Below are positions 1 to 11,000 of a stretch of 64,000 nt of DNA, piece after piece; within the stretch, counting starts at the first letter, position 1; every line of letters begins with the position of its first letter. This DNA comes from Chitinophaga sp. (lineage in GTDB: Bacteria > Bacteroidota > Bacteroidia > Chitinophagales > Chitinophagaceae), in assembly GCF_017745275.1 (NCBI RefSeq), contig NZ_JAGHZS010000010.1, positions 248,001-312,000 of the forward strand, in the 5' to 3' direction. Below the pieces are notes generated by a model. That model did not search any database. It was not told the origin of the DNA and was given only the letters and a program-made list of their open reading frames with translations. Both the position numbers and the translations under genes were made by a program.

Positions 1-1
1 C

Positions 2-3000
2 CGTTCACTGGAAATGATCGTTAGTATATTGGGTATTCTGAAGGCCGGCGGCGCTTATGTGCCCATCGATCCCGAATACCCGCTGGACAGGATCAATTAT
101 ATGCTGGCGGATACCGGTGCCACTATTATTCTTACCAATGAAAATATTATCGCGAAACTGAGAAGCACCACGCATGCAGTCAGTATCGTAACGCTGGATA
201 ATGATGATATTATAGGAGGATATCCTAAAACTGCCCTGGCAACGGATATCAGCGCTACACAGCTGGCATATGTGATTTATACTTCAGGGTCAACCGGCCA
301 CCCGAAAGGTGTGCTGGCCACACAACAATCGCTCATCAACCTTATCCACTGCCAGAGTAAAGTATATAATATCACGAAAGAAGAACGCATCCTGCTATTA
401 TCTAATTATATTTTTGATGCTTCCGTAGAGCAGATATTTTTTGCTTTGCTGAATGGCGTAGCACTGGTATTGGTGGATACCGATGTACAATTAGACATGG
501 CATTGTTTGAGCAGTTCCTGACCGATCAACAGGTTACGCATATAGAGGCTACGCCCAGTTTCCTGGTGAATGTGAAACCCGGCAGGTATGGAGGCCTTAA
601 AAGGATTGTGTCTGGTGGAGAGCTTTGCCGCAAAGTATTTGCAGAGAAATGGACCGGGCTGGTAGACTTTTATAACATCTACGGACCTACGGAAGCGACT
701 ATTTCGGCGATCGCCTATCATTATACCGCAGATAATGCCGGCTACGCAGAGGCACTGCCCATAGGCCGCCCGCTGGCTAACGTACAGGTATACCTGTTAG
801 ATAGTCATGGTAACCCTGTTCCTGTTGGCGTTACTGGTGAACTGCATATCGGTGGTGTGGGGCTTACCCGCGGCTATTTAAAACGACCGGAGTTAACCAG
901 TGCAAAATTTGTCAGCAATCCTTTCAGTAATAACCTGGGAGCCAGTATGTATAAAACCGGTGACCTGGCAAAGTGGCTGCCGGATGGTAACATTGAATAC
1001 CTCGGAAGAGTGGATGACCAGGTAAAGATCCGCGGTTTCCGTATTGAATTGGGAGAAATAGAAAATATTCTGCAACAATCTGACTTCGTAAGCCAGGTAG
1101 CTGTGCTGGCCAAAGGAGAGGATAGTACTAAGCGCCTCGTAGCCTACGTAGTACCAGCGGATGAATTTAACCCGGATGAGATATTAGCCTATGGCAAGAA
1201 GCTGTTGCCGGAATATATGCTGCCAGCATTGATCGTAGAATTACAAAGTATGCCGCTAACCCCGGGCGGTAAAGTGGACCGTAAAGCCTTACCCGACCCG
1301 GATGTAATGGGTGCGCAGAAAGGCACCTGGCTGGCGCCGCGCAATCCCGTAGAACAAAAAGTAGCGGAGATATTTGAAACAGTGCTGGAAGTAAGTGGTG
1401 TGGGAGTATACGATGACTTCTTCAAGTTGGGGGGAGACTCCATCCTGGTGATTACGCTGGTAACACACCTGCGTGACGCTTTTGAACAGGATATTAAATT
1501 GTTTGAAGTATACGGAACACCAACGGTAGAGCAGATTGCACGGATGGTAGCACAGCCGGAAGCCGTAGCTGTCAGCACAAATGATGAATACACTGCTGTA
1601 GAATCCGAAATAACGGCGTTAAAAAATGAAGTGCTGAAAGTACGCGCAGACGCTGCACTGATAGAAGACATCTACCCGATGAGTGATATCCAGAGCGGGA
1701 TGGTATATGCTTCTTTAGTAAACCCGGAATTGGGCATTTACCATGATCAGATGGGGCATCTGCTCACCAAAGGATTGGATCCGGTGGTGCTGGAAAAGGC
1801 ATTGTCTATGATGGCGCAAAAGCATGCTATCCTGAGAACCACATTTGACCTGCATTCCCACACGGAAGGATTGCAGATTGTATATAAGGAAATACCTGTT
1901 AAGGTGGATTATCTCGACTATGGTCATCTGACGGATGATGAAGCGAAAATACAGATCGATAACTACCTGAAGGAGGAACGTACACGCCCCCTGCAAATGG
2001 ATAAGGCGCCTACGTGGCGGGCTACGGTGTTTAATCTTCAAAATAATTCAGCGTTTTTATTCCAGTGCCATCACGCTATCATAGATGGCTGGAGTGATGC
2101 TTCTTTCAATACAGAACTCAATAACCTGTATCTCCGGTTAAAAGCAGGAGAAGACGTACCACCATTGCCGCCACTGAAATGTACTTACAGGGATTATGTG
2201 CTGTCGCATATAGTGGAGAAGAGAAACGTGGCAAACAGGGAGTTTTGGAAGAATGACCTGGACGAGTACAAACGACTGAACATCTTCACGCATGAAGCAG
2301 AAGATAAGCGATTGGTGACAAAGTACGAACCAGCTTACCTGGAATTACTCCAGCAACGAACTAAAGATGATGGTATTACGCTGAAGGGCCTGTTGTTTGG
2401 CGCCATGGTATTTGCGCTGAATATGCTTACCAATGAAGACGAAGTAACCGTAGGCCTGGTAGCGAATAGCAGGCCGGTGAAAGAAGATGGCGATAAGGTG
2501 ATTGGTTGCTTCCTCAATTCAGTGCCTTTCCGGTTTAAACAGGATAAAGCCGGATTTACCTGGAAAAAGTATTTCGGACAAATAGAAAGCAAGCTCGTAG
2601 AGATGAAACAGCGTGACCGGGTAAGTCTTCCTGAAATCATAAAAATTACCGGCGAACATTTCTCCGAAGGAAATCCTTTCTTCGATGTACTGTTCAATTT
2701 CACCAATTTCCATGTCTATAAAAACATGGAAGAGGGATTGGCAGAAGAAACACAAAGTGAATTGAACGATGTGTTGAGCTATGGCGTAGTAAATACTTAC
2801 CTCACCTGCAATCTCAGCATCACGGGCAACCAGCTGGTGGTAAACAATTCCCTGAAACGGAAATTCAAATCCGGTGACTCACTGTCAACGCTGCAGGGCT
2901 ATTTTGATGCAGTACTCAACGGTTACCTGGAACATTACGAGGCGCCGGTAAATAGAAATGATATTTTTTCTCTGCGGGAATTAAACCAGTTATTAAATAC

Positions 3001-6000
3001 GGATGATACGGCCTATCCAAAGGATAAAACGATCGTTGACCTGTTTATGGAACAAGTATCGCGTACGCCGGCAGCAACAGCAGTAGTGTATGAAGATCAG
3101 TCGTTGACCTACCAGGAACTGAATGATCGTTCTACACAGCTGGCCCGCTATCTCCGACATCTGGGAGTGACTACTGAAATGCTGGTGCCGGTTTGTATAG
3201 ACAAGAGCCTTGAAATGATCATTGGTATACTCGGCATATTAAAAGCCGGCGGCGTATATGTGCCGGTGGACCCTACGTATCCGGAAGAACGGATCCGGTA
3301 CATACTGGAAGATACCAGTGCAACGATTGTAGTCAGCAGCAGCGCATGTATAGAAATATGTCACCAGGCTTCTCCTTCCCTGAAGGTAATAGCGGTAGAC
3401 AAAGAGTGGGAAAATATCAGCAAAGAATCTGTTGCGCCGGTTAATAATATTATCACACCCCAGCAACTGGCTTATGTAATTTATACTTCCGGATCTACCG
3501 GTAAGCCTAAAGGGGTACTGATAGAACATGTTAACGTGGTGAGGTTATTTAAAACCGATACCCCGCTGTTTAACTTTAATGAAAAGGATGTATGGGCAAT
3601 GTTCCATTCCTTCTCATTCGACTTCTCTGTATGGGAAATGTATGGTGCCTTGTTTTTCGGTGGCCGCCTGGTGGTAGTACCTAAGCAGGTGACCAAAGAT
3701 ACAGCCCTGTTTGCGGAGCTGTTAATCCGGGAGGGCGTAACCATCCTTAACCAAACACCGTCTTCATTTTATGTATTGCAGGATATCCTGACGGCCACTG
3801 AACGTACAGTGGCTATACGGTATGTGATTTTTGGGGGAGAAGCATTGAACCCTGCCAGGATAAAGCCCTGGAGGCAGGCATATCCCGGTTGCCGTTTGAT
3901 TAATATGTACGGCATTACAGAAACCACCGTACACGTAACTTACCAGGAGTTAACAGACGAGCAACTGGAGAGCAGTGTGAGCGTAATTGGTAAGCCAATA
4001 CCAACACTGCATGCTTATATCCTGAATAAATACCAGTCGCTTGCACCAGTGGGTGTGGCAGGTGAATTATATGTAGGTGGCATGGGTGTAGCAAGAGGTT
4101 ATCTGAACCGTGCTGCGTTATCTGCGGAGAAATTTATCCCGGATCCTTTTGTTTCCGGCGGCAGATTATATCGCACCGGGGACCTTGGACGATGGCTGCC
4201 GGATGGCACCATTGAATACCTGGGTCGTATTGATGAACAGGTAAAGATCCGTGGTTATCGTATTGAATTAGGGGAAGTAGAAAGTGTATTACAGGAATCT
4301 GACGCGGTGAGTAAAGCGGTAGTGCTGAACCGGCCAGACCATAGCGGCAATAGCCGGTTGGTGGGATATGTGGTGCCAAACGCCACTTTCGATAAAGCAG
4401 CTATACTCGCTTATCTGAAGGAGCGTTTGCCGGAATACATGGTACCATCGTTACTGGTAGAACTGGATCATTTACCATTGACCATTAATGGTAAAGTAGA
4501 TAAAAAAGCATTGCCCGACCCCGATGCCGCTACATTGCTGGCCAATGAATATGTAGCGCCCCGTAATGAGGCCGAACAGCAGCTGGCCAATATATGGAAG
4601 GAACTGCTGGGAGTAGAACGGGTAGGGGTATACGATAATTTCTTTGAGCTGGGCGGACATTCCCTGTTAGCCACCCGGTTAATATCCATTTTACGAAACC
4701 GGTTACAGGCAGAATTGTCTATCAGGTCGTTGTTCCTGTATCCTACCGTAGCAGCACAAACAGCCTACCTGCGCCAACAGGAGAAAGGCTTGCAGCTACC
4801 CGTGGTGGTGGCGGAAGAAAGACCCGCTTATATCCCGCTTTCGTATAGCCAGGAGCGTTTGTGGTTCATTGACCGCCTGGAAGGTTCGTTGGCTTATCAT
4901 ATCCCGGCTGTATTAAGACTGAAGGGCGAACTGGACATTGCAGCACTGGAATATGCGCTGCAAACGATTATCAACCGGCATGAGGTGTTGAGAACAGTGA
5001 TCAGGGAAGAGAAAGGGCAGCCTTACCAGTTGGTCTTGCCGGAAAATATCTGGCAGTTGGATGTAAGACAGATGGCGCCATATAAAAAAGATCTCCGCGC
5101 GCAACAATTTTTAATAGCCTCCTTGTTCCAGGTGCCATTTGATTTGTCTGTAGATCATATGCTGAGAGCACATTTGCTGGTGCTGGAAAAAGGAGAATAC
5201 ATACTCCAGTTTACCCTGCATCACATTGCATCGGATGGCTGGTCTACCGGCATTATTATACGGGAACTCGTTGCGTTGTACAACGCCTGTGTGGCGGGAG
5301 CTTCCGCCGAATTGCCACCACTGTTGATACAGTATGCAGATTACGCTATCTGGCAACGCAGGTATTTATCCGCAGAAACATTGGCTACCCGGTTACTTTA
5401 CTGGGAAAACAAACTCGCGGGCATTGCGCCGCTACAGCTGCCTACCGATTATAAGCGTCCGGCCGTACAGCCGGTGCGTGGTGACAGCCGGGAATTTACC
5501 TTCTCCAAAAAATTATCAGACCAGCTGAAGGTATTGTCGCAGCAACAGGGTACTACCTTGTTTATGACCTTACTGGCAGCCCTCAAGGTGTTGTTGTACC
5601 GCTATAGCGGCCAGGAAGATATCTGCGTAGGAAGCCCCGTAGCCGGCAGAACACAACAGGAACTGGAAGGACTGGTGGGCTTCTTTATCAATACACTGGC
5701 ATTGCGCAGTGATCTGCATGGTAATCCATCTTTTATTACTTTATTACAACAGGTAAAGGAAACTACGCTGGAAGCCTATGAACACCAGGAAGTACCTTTT
5801 GAAAAAATAGTGGAAAAGGTAATGAAGGTGCGCGACCTGAGCAGAACACCGCTTTTCCAGGTCATGTTTACGATGCAGAATTTACCCGGTTCACCGGAGC
5901 TTCGATTAGGTGATGCCACACTTTCTGAAGAAGGGGTAGCGCATTCTACTGCACAGCTGGATTTGTCTTTTTCCATACAGGAAGATGCGGATGGCCTCAG

Positions 6001-8008
6001 TGGTGAAATTGTTTATTGTGCTGACCTGTTCGATGCTGCCACCATTGAACGGATGGTGTTGCATTTTGAACGGCTGCTGGAATCAATAGCAGCAGCGCCG
6101 GCAACCGCCATCAGTGAATTATCTATACTTGCGCCGACAGAAACACAACAGTTGCTGACGGCATTTAATGATACGCGGAGAGAATATCCAACGGATAAGA
6201 CCCTGGTAGACTTTTTTACCGCGCAGGTGAAACGTACGCCGGAAGCAGTGGCCCTGGTGTTTGAAAATCAGCAGTTAACCTATCGTGAGCTCGATGACCG
6301 TTCTAACCAGTTAGCACATTACCTGGTTGGTAAAGGGGTAGGCGAAGAAACATTGGTACCTGTTTGCCTGGAGCGGTCTTTTGAAATGCTGGTGGGAATA
6401 TGGGGTATCCTGAAAGCAGGTGCCGCCTATGTACCGGTAGACCCGGAATATCCGGCAGACAGGATCCGGTTTATGTTATCTGACGTAAAAGCAAATCTGC
6501 TGCTTACCACCGCCACACATATTCCTTTGCTGACGGGGATAGCCGGCAATAAATACATCGTTTCTCTTGATACGCACTGGGCGGAAATCTCCAAAGAGCC
6601 GATATCTCCGGTTAAAACAGTAGTGGCACCAGACCAGCTGGCCTATGTGATTTATACCTCCGGGTCTACAGGTACACCAAAAGGAGCGATGAATGAACAT
6701 CGCGGAGTGGTGAACCGGTTGTTGTGGGCGCAGGAATATTTTGCGCTGGATAGTGCTGACGTAGTGCTACAGAAAACTACGTTCTGTTTTGATGTATCGG
6801 TATGGGAATTATTGTGGCCGTCGCTGGTAGGCGCGAAGTTGGTACTGGCCACACCTGGTGGGCAAAAAGAACCCGGGTATCTGAAAAATATCATCACGCA
6901 ACAGGGTATTACTACGCTGCATTTTGTGCCTTCCATGCTGGATGTTTTCCTGGAAAATGTGACGGCGGGAGAATGCGTGGACCTGCATACCGTTATCTGC
7001 AGCGGGGAAGCATTGAGGCCTCAGCAGGTACTCACTTTCAGGGAGAAGTTACCGGGAGCCGAACTGTATAACTTATACGGCCCTACGGAAGCAGCGATAG
7101 ACGTTACCTACTGGCATGCGGCCCGTAATAACGACGATGTAAAGATTGTTCCGATTGGGAAACCGGTAGCGAATACACAGCTATATGTGTTGGATAAATC
7201 CGGAAATATAGTACCGCTAGGGGGTGCCGGAGAATTACATATTGGTGGTGTACAGGTAGCCCGTGGTTATTTGAACCGCCCGGAATTAACCGCGGAAAAA
7301 TTTGTGCGGGATACTTTCCATCCCGGCGCCGGCAACAGGTTATATAAAACAGGCGACCTGGTAAGATGGTTGCCGGACGGCAACCTGGAGTACCTGGGCC
7401 GTATAGATGACCAGGTAAAGATTCGCGGTTACCGGATTGAGCTGGGAGAAATAGAGAATGTATTACAGGCACATGAAGATGTAAGCCAGGCGGTAGTAGT
7501 AGCGCAGAAAAGCGTGGATACGGATCAGTATCGTCTTATTGGGTATGTGGTACCACGCGGGGAGTTTGACAGATCCGGCATACAGGAATACCTCGCCGCA
7601 AAATTACCGGAATACATGATTCCTTCCTGGTTGATAGCACTGGATGTTTTACCGCTGACCACAAACGGGAAAGTGGACAAACAGGCTTTACCTGCACCGG
7701 ATGCACTGTCGCAAACACTATACGAATACGTTGCTCCCCGTGATGAAAGGGAACAACAGCTGGTCAATATATGGCAGTCGTTACTCGGTGTTGAACGGGT
7801 AGGCATACACGATAATTTCTTCACACTGGGTGGCCATTCTTTGCTGGCCATGCGCCTGATTGCAGAAATAAATCCTGAATTCCAGGTAGAACTATCTGTT
7901 AGAACCATCTTCCAGTTGCCTACAGTGGAATTGCTGGCGAAATACCTGAAAGTACAACAGCAGGAGGAACTGCTGGCAGATGAAGATGTAGATATTATAG
8001 AGTTGTAA
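2..8008 (+). CDS. Nonribosomal peptide synthetase, 5'-truncated (A-PCP-C-A-PCP-C-A-PCP)
   Basis: The frame is open from base 2 and enters inside an adenylation domain, so the gene starts upstream; the ATG at 14 is internal. Numbering from that ATG: A1 (YTSGSTG near residue 90), carrier Ser476 in LGGDS, C domain with HHAIIDGW near 685, A2 (core near 1155), carrier Ser1550 in LGGHS, C domain HHIASDGW near 1740, A3 (core near 2210), carrier Ser2609, then an acidic C-terminus. Specificity pockets read by alignment to GrsA: A1 D-A-E-E-V-G-I-I-S (two acids, basic substrate likely), A2 D-F-W-N-I-G-M-V-H (the classical Thr code), A3 D-V-W-H-I-S-L-I-D (the classical Ser code). It has no thioesterase, so the chain passes to the next protein 55 bp downstream. 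Thr and Ser calls are strong; A1 is inference. Confidence 0.97.
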   Translation, partial: RSLEMIVSILGILKAGGAYVPIDPEYPLDRINYMLADTGATIILTNENIIAKLRSTTHAVSIVTLDNDDIIGGYPKTALATDISATQLAYVIYTSGSTGHPKGVLATQQSLINLIHCQSKVYNITKEERILLLSNYIFDASVEQIFFALLNGVALVLVDTDVQLDMALFEQFLTDQQVTHIEATPSFLVNVKPGRYGGLKRIVSGGELCRKVFAEKWTGLVDFYNIYGPTEATISAIAYHYTADNAGYAEALPIGRPLANVQVYLLDSHGNPVPVGVTGELHIGGVGLTRGYLKRPELTSAKFVSNPFSNNLGASMYKTGDLAKWLPDGNIEYLGRVDDQVKIRGFRIELGEIENILQQSDFVSQVAVLAKGEDSTKRLVAYVVPADEFNPDEILAYGKKLLPEYMLPALIVELQSMPLTPGGKVDRKALPDPDVMGAQKGTWLAPRNPVEQKVAEIFETVLEVSGVGVYDDFFKLGGDSILVITLVTHLRDAFEQDIKLFEVYGTPTVEQIARMVAQPEAVAVSTNDEYTAVESEITALKNEVLKVRADAALIEDIYPMSDIQSGMVYASLVNPELGIYHDQMGHLLTKGLDPVVLEKALSMMAQKHAILRTTFDLHSHTEGLQIVYKEIPVKVDYLDYGHLTDDEAKIQIDNYLKEERTRPLQMDKAPTWRATVFNLQNNSAFLFQCHHAIIDGWSDASFNTELNNLYLRLKAGEDVPPLPPLKCTYRDYVLSHIVEKRNVANREFWKNDLDEYKRLNIFTHEAEDKRLVTKYEPAYLELLQQRTKDDGITLKGLLFGAMVFALNMLTNEDEVTVGLVANSRPVKEDGDKVIGCFLNSVPFRFKQDKAGFTWKKYFGQIESKLVEMKQRDRVSLPEIIKITGEHFSEGNPFFDVLFNFTNFHVYKNMEEGLAEETQSELNDVLSYGVVNTYLTCNLSITGNQLVVNNSLKRKFKSGDSLSTLQGYFDAVLNGYLEHYEAPVNRNDIFSLRELNQLLNTDDTAYPKDKTIVDLFMEQVSRTPAATAVVYEDQSLTYQELNDRSTQLARYLRHLGVTTEMLVPVCIDKSLEMIIGILGILKAGGVYVPVDPTYPEERIRYILEDTSATIVVSSSACIEICHQASPSLKVIAVDKEWENISKESVAPVNNIITPQQLAYVIYTSGSTGKPKGVLIEHVNVVRLFKTDTPLFNFNEKDVWAMFHSFSFDFSVWEMYGALFFGGRLVVVPKQVTKDTALFAELLIREGVTILNQTPSSFYVLQDILTATERTVAIRYVIFGGEALNPARIKPWRQAYPGCRLINMYGITETTVHVTYQELTDEQLESSVSVIGKPIPTLHAYILNKYQSLAPVGVAGELYVGGMGVARGYLNRAALSAEKFIPDPFVSGGRLYRTGDLGRWLPDGTIEYLGRIDEQVKIRGYRIELGEVESVLQESDAVSKAVVLNRPDHSGNSRLVGYVVPNATFDKAAILAYLKERLPEYMVPSLLVELDHLPLTINGKVDKKALPDPDAATLLANEYVAPRNEAEQQLANIWKELLGVERVGVYDNFFELGGHSLLATRLISILRNRLQAELSIRSLFLYPTVAAQTAYLRQQEKGLQLPVVVAEERPAYIPLSYSQERLWFIDRLEGSLAYHIPAVLRLKGELDIAALEYALQTIINRHEVLRTVIREEKGQPYQLVLPENIWQLDVRQMAPYKKDLRAQQFLIASLFQVPFDLSVDHMLRAHLLVLEKGEYILQFTLHHIASDGWSTGIIIRELVALYNACVAGASAELPPLLIQYADYAIWQRRYLSAETLATRLLYWENKLAGIAPLQLPTDYKRPAVQPVRGDSREFTFSKKLSDQLKVLSQQQGTTLFMTLLAALKVLLYRYSGQEDICVGSPVAGRTQQELEGLVGFFINTLALRSDLHGNPSFITLLQQVKETTLEAYEHQEVPFEKIVEKVMKVRDLSRTPLFQVMFTMQNLPGSPELRLGDATLSEEGVAHSTAQLDLSFSIQEDADGLSGEIVYCADLFDAATIERMVLHFERLLESIAAAPATAISELSILAPTETQQLLTAFNDTRREYPTDKTLVDFFTAQVKRTPEAVALVFENQQLTYRELDDRSNQLAHYLVGKGVGEETLVPVCLERSFEMLVGIWGILKAGAAYVPVDPEYPADRIRFMLSDVKANLLLTTATHIPLLTGIAGNKYIVSLDTHWAEISKEPISPVKTVVAPDQLAYVIYTSGSTGTPKGAMNEHRGVVNRLLWAQEYFALDSADVVLQKTTFCFDVSVWELLWPSLVGAKLVLATPGGQKEPGYLKNIITQQGITTLHFVPSMLDVFLENVTAGECVDLHTVICSGEALRPQQVLTFREKLPGAELYNLYGPTEAAIDVTYWHAARNNDDVKIVPIGKPVANTQLYVLDKSGNIVPLGGAGELHIGGVQVARGYLNRPELTAEKFVRDTFHPGAGNRLYKTGDLVRWLPDGNLEYLGRIDDQVKIRGYRIELGEIENVLQAHEDVSQAVVVAQKSVDTDQYRLIGYVVPRGEFDRSGIQEYLAAKLPEYMIPSWLIALDVLPLTTNGKVDKQALPAPDALSQTLYEYVAPRDEREQQLVNIWQSLLGVERVGIHDNFFTLGGHSLLAMRLIAEINPEFQVELSVRTIFQLPTVELLAKYLKVQQQEELLADEDVDIIEL

Positions 8009-8063
8009 TGGATAATTGTGTTGCAGGAGTAGCTGCCTTTTTTCATACCTAAACTATTAAAAG

Positions 8064-11000
8064 ATGCCTGGATTTAACCTGGTGGATATTATTGACCTGT
8101 TGGAAAAAGCAAAAGATAACGGCGTTAATGTATCTTTCGATAACGATAAACTGATTGTAAAAACCGATAAAAAGAAAACGGTTAACAGCTCGATACTCAG
8201 TGAGCTGAAAGAAAATAAAGCATTCCTGGTTGAATATTTTCAAAAATATCAACAGGGTACAGAGACGACATCCCGGCATGAGAAAATTATTCCTGTTCAT
8301 AGAAACGGATCTACCCGTATTCCGCTATCCTTTAACCAGGAACGGTTATGGTTTATTGATCAGCTGGAGGGAAGTGTACAATACCACATGCCGGCGGTAT
8401 TGCGGCTGAAAGGTAAATTGAACCTGGAAGCGCTGGCAGCAGCTTTGCAGTGGATTGTGAATCGGCATGAAGTGTTGCGTACCGTCATCTGGCAAACAGA
8501 TGGTGTTGCTTTTCAACAGGTGCAGGAAAAAGACAGGTGGGAGCTGATCGTGAAAGATGGTAAAAGTTATTACGGAAAGGATACAGACCTACAGGCGTAT
8601 ATAAAATCGCTGGTAGATATCCCGTTTGATTTATCGGCGGATCATCTGTTGCGGGCACACCTGATAATGCTGGCGGAAGAAGAATTTGTACTGGTAGTGA
8701 CCTTGCATCACATTGCTGCTGATGGCTGGTCGTTAGGAATTATTGTACACGAACTGGTAGCCGGGTATCTTTCTTTTACAGAGGGGCACAGTGCAGGCAT
8801 GGAGCCATTGCCGGTACAGTACGCAGATTACGCTGCCTGGCAGCGTAGTTATCTCTCCGGAGAAGTACTGGATAAAAAACTGGGCTACTGGAAAAAGCAG
8901 TTGGAAGGAGTAGCTGTGCTGCAGTTGCCAGCCGATTATAAACGGCCACCTATACAAAGTACCCGCGGTGCCAGGAAGGAGTTTAAACTGGATCAGCAAC
9001 TGGCTGCTGCCCTGAGAAAGTTGGCGCGCCAACAGGATGCAACGATGTTCATGGCGCTGCTGGCCGCGTTTAAAGTGCTGTTATACCGCTATAGCGGTCA
9101 AAACGATATCTGTGTGGGCAGTCCCATCGCAGGCAGGGCAGAACGCGAAGTAAAAGACCTCGTAGGCTTTTTCGTAAATACGTTGGCTTTACGCAGCCAG
9201 TTGACAGATGATCTTCTCTTTACAGATCTCCTGCAACAGGTAAAGGAAGTAACGTTGGCAGCCTATGAACACCAGGATGTTCCCTTCGAAAAAATTGTGG
9301 AAGCGGTGGTGAAGAATCGTGATATGAGCAGTACACCGGTATTCCAGGTGATGTTTGCCCTGCAGAATATACCGGAAGGCACCGATCTTACCTTAGGCGA
9401 CGTACAACTTTTCACTGAAGAAATCAAACACGATACGGCTAAACTGGACCTCACATTAAACCTTCGGGAAGGCCCTGAGGGATTAACGGGTATTCTTGAA
9501 TACGGGGTGGATGTGTTTAGTGCAGCTACCATTGAACGGATGATCGCTAACTACGAACAGTTGTTAAAGGCTATTGTAAAATCGCCGTCAACAGCCATTG
9601 GTAGCTTGCCTGTGATCAGCGAGTCAGAAGAACAACTGCTGCTGGATGTTTTCAATGCTACAGGCAGTGTTTATCCTGCAGAAAAAACAGTGCTGGAATT
9701 ATTTGAGGCACAGGTGAAGAGTAAACCTGCTGCGATCGCAGTAAGTTATGAGGGAGAGCAGCTTACCTACCAGGAATTGGATGACCGGTCCAATCAGGTA
9801 GCCCATTATTTAAGAGATCAGGGGGCAGGGCAGGGGAACTACGTAGGCCTGCTGTCTTACCGTGGCCTGGAAATGATTGTGGGGATATGGGGAATTCTGA
9901 AAAGTGGCAATGCATATGTGCCTGTTCATATTGAATATCCTTCAGAGCGGGTGAAATCTATATTGGAGGATGCCGGTGTGAATCATGTGCTGTATACAGA
10001 TAGTAAGTTATTTGATGCGCTGGAATTACCGGAAGGAACGGGGTTACCCATCGCGGGAGCATTGTCTTATGAATCAGATGCGCTGGCGGTAAATGTGACG
10101 AGTGATGCCGTGGTATACGTGATGTACACCTCCGGATCTACCGGCAAGCCTAAAGGAATTGCGGTGAACCATCGCAATATTGTAAAGCTGGTATATGAGC
10201 CCGGACCTATTGCCATTGTGCCGGAAGATAAAGTACTGCAATGGTCTAATTATGCTTTTGATGGCTCCACTTATGATATTTATGGCGCACTCCTGAAAGG
10301 TGCTGCCCTGCATATGATTCCGGATGCGGCAGCTGCTGATGTGTATGAACTGGCGGCCATTATGGAGCGGGAACAGATTTCCTTCTGCTTCATGACGACC
10401 GCGCTATTCAACAATTTTGCCGATAACAGGTTGAGTGGATTACAATCTTTGCGTAAGCTGTTGTTTGGAGGTGAACTGGTATCTGTACCACACGTAGATC
10501 GTGCCCTGTCGTTGTTAGGACCCAACAGGATCGTGCATATGTATGGGCCTACAGAAACCACGGTATATGCTACCTGTTACCCGGTGAATGAAACAGCCGG
10601 GAAGCGTACTATTCCTATTGGTGCGCCATTAGCCAACACACAGTTGCTGGTATTGGATCATCACGGAAAACCAGTGCCAATAGGTGTAAACGGAGAATTA
10701 TATATCGGCGGCGATGGTGTTGCTGCCGGGTATATTAATAATGAAAGTCTTACAGCGGAGAAATTTATTACGCTGGAAGGTCATCCCGGTCGCTGGTATA
10801 AAACCGGCGACATGGTTAGCTGGCAGGCAGATGGCACTATTGTGTATACAGGCCGGATCGATGACCAGGTGAAGGTGCGGGGTTACCGTATTGAGCTGGG
10901 TGAAATAGAAAGTGTGCTGCAGAACTGCCCATGGGTAAGCCAGGTGGTAGTAGTGGTGAAAAAAGAAGACAATAGTCATTATAACAAATTGGTGGGATAT

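Noticed and set aside
14-16. ATG at 14 as the start of the first NRPS
   Set aside because: The frame is open from base 2 and encodes the usual residues before the ILGILKAGGAYVP motif; the protein clearly continues upstream.
8016-8050. GCAG/CTGC hairpin plus T-run between the two NRPS genes as a terminator
   Set aside because: The stem is only 4 bp; the genes must be co-expressed, so it is likely chance.
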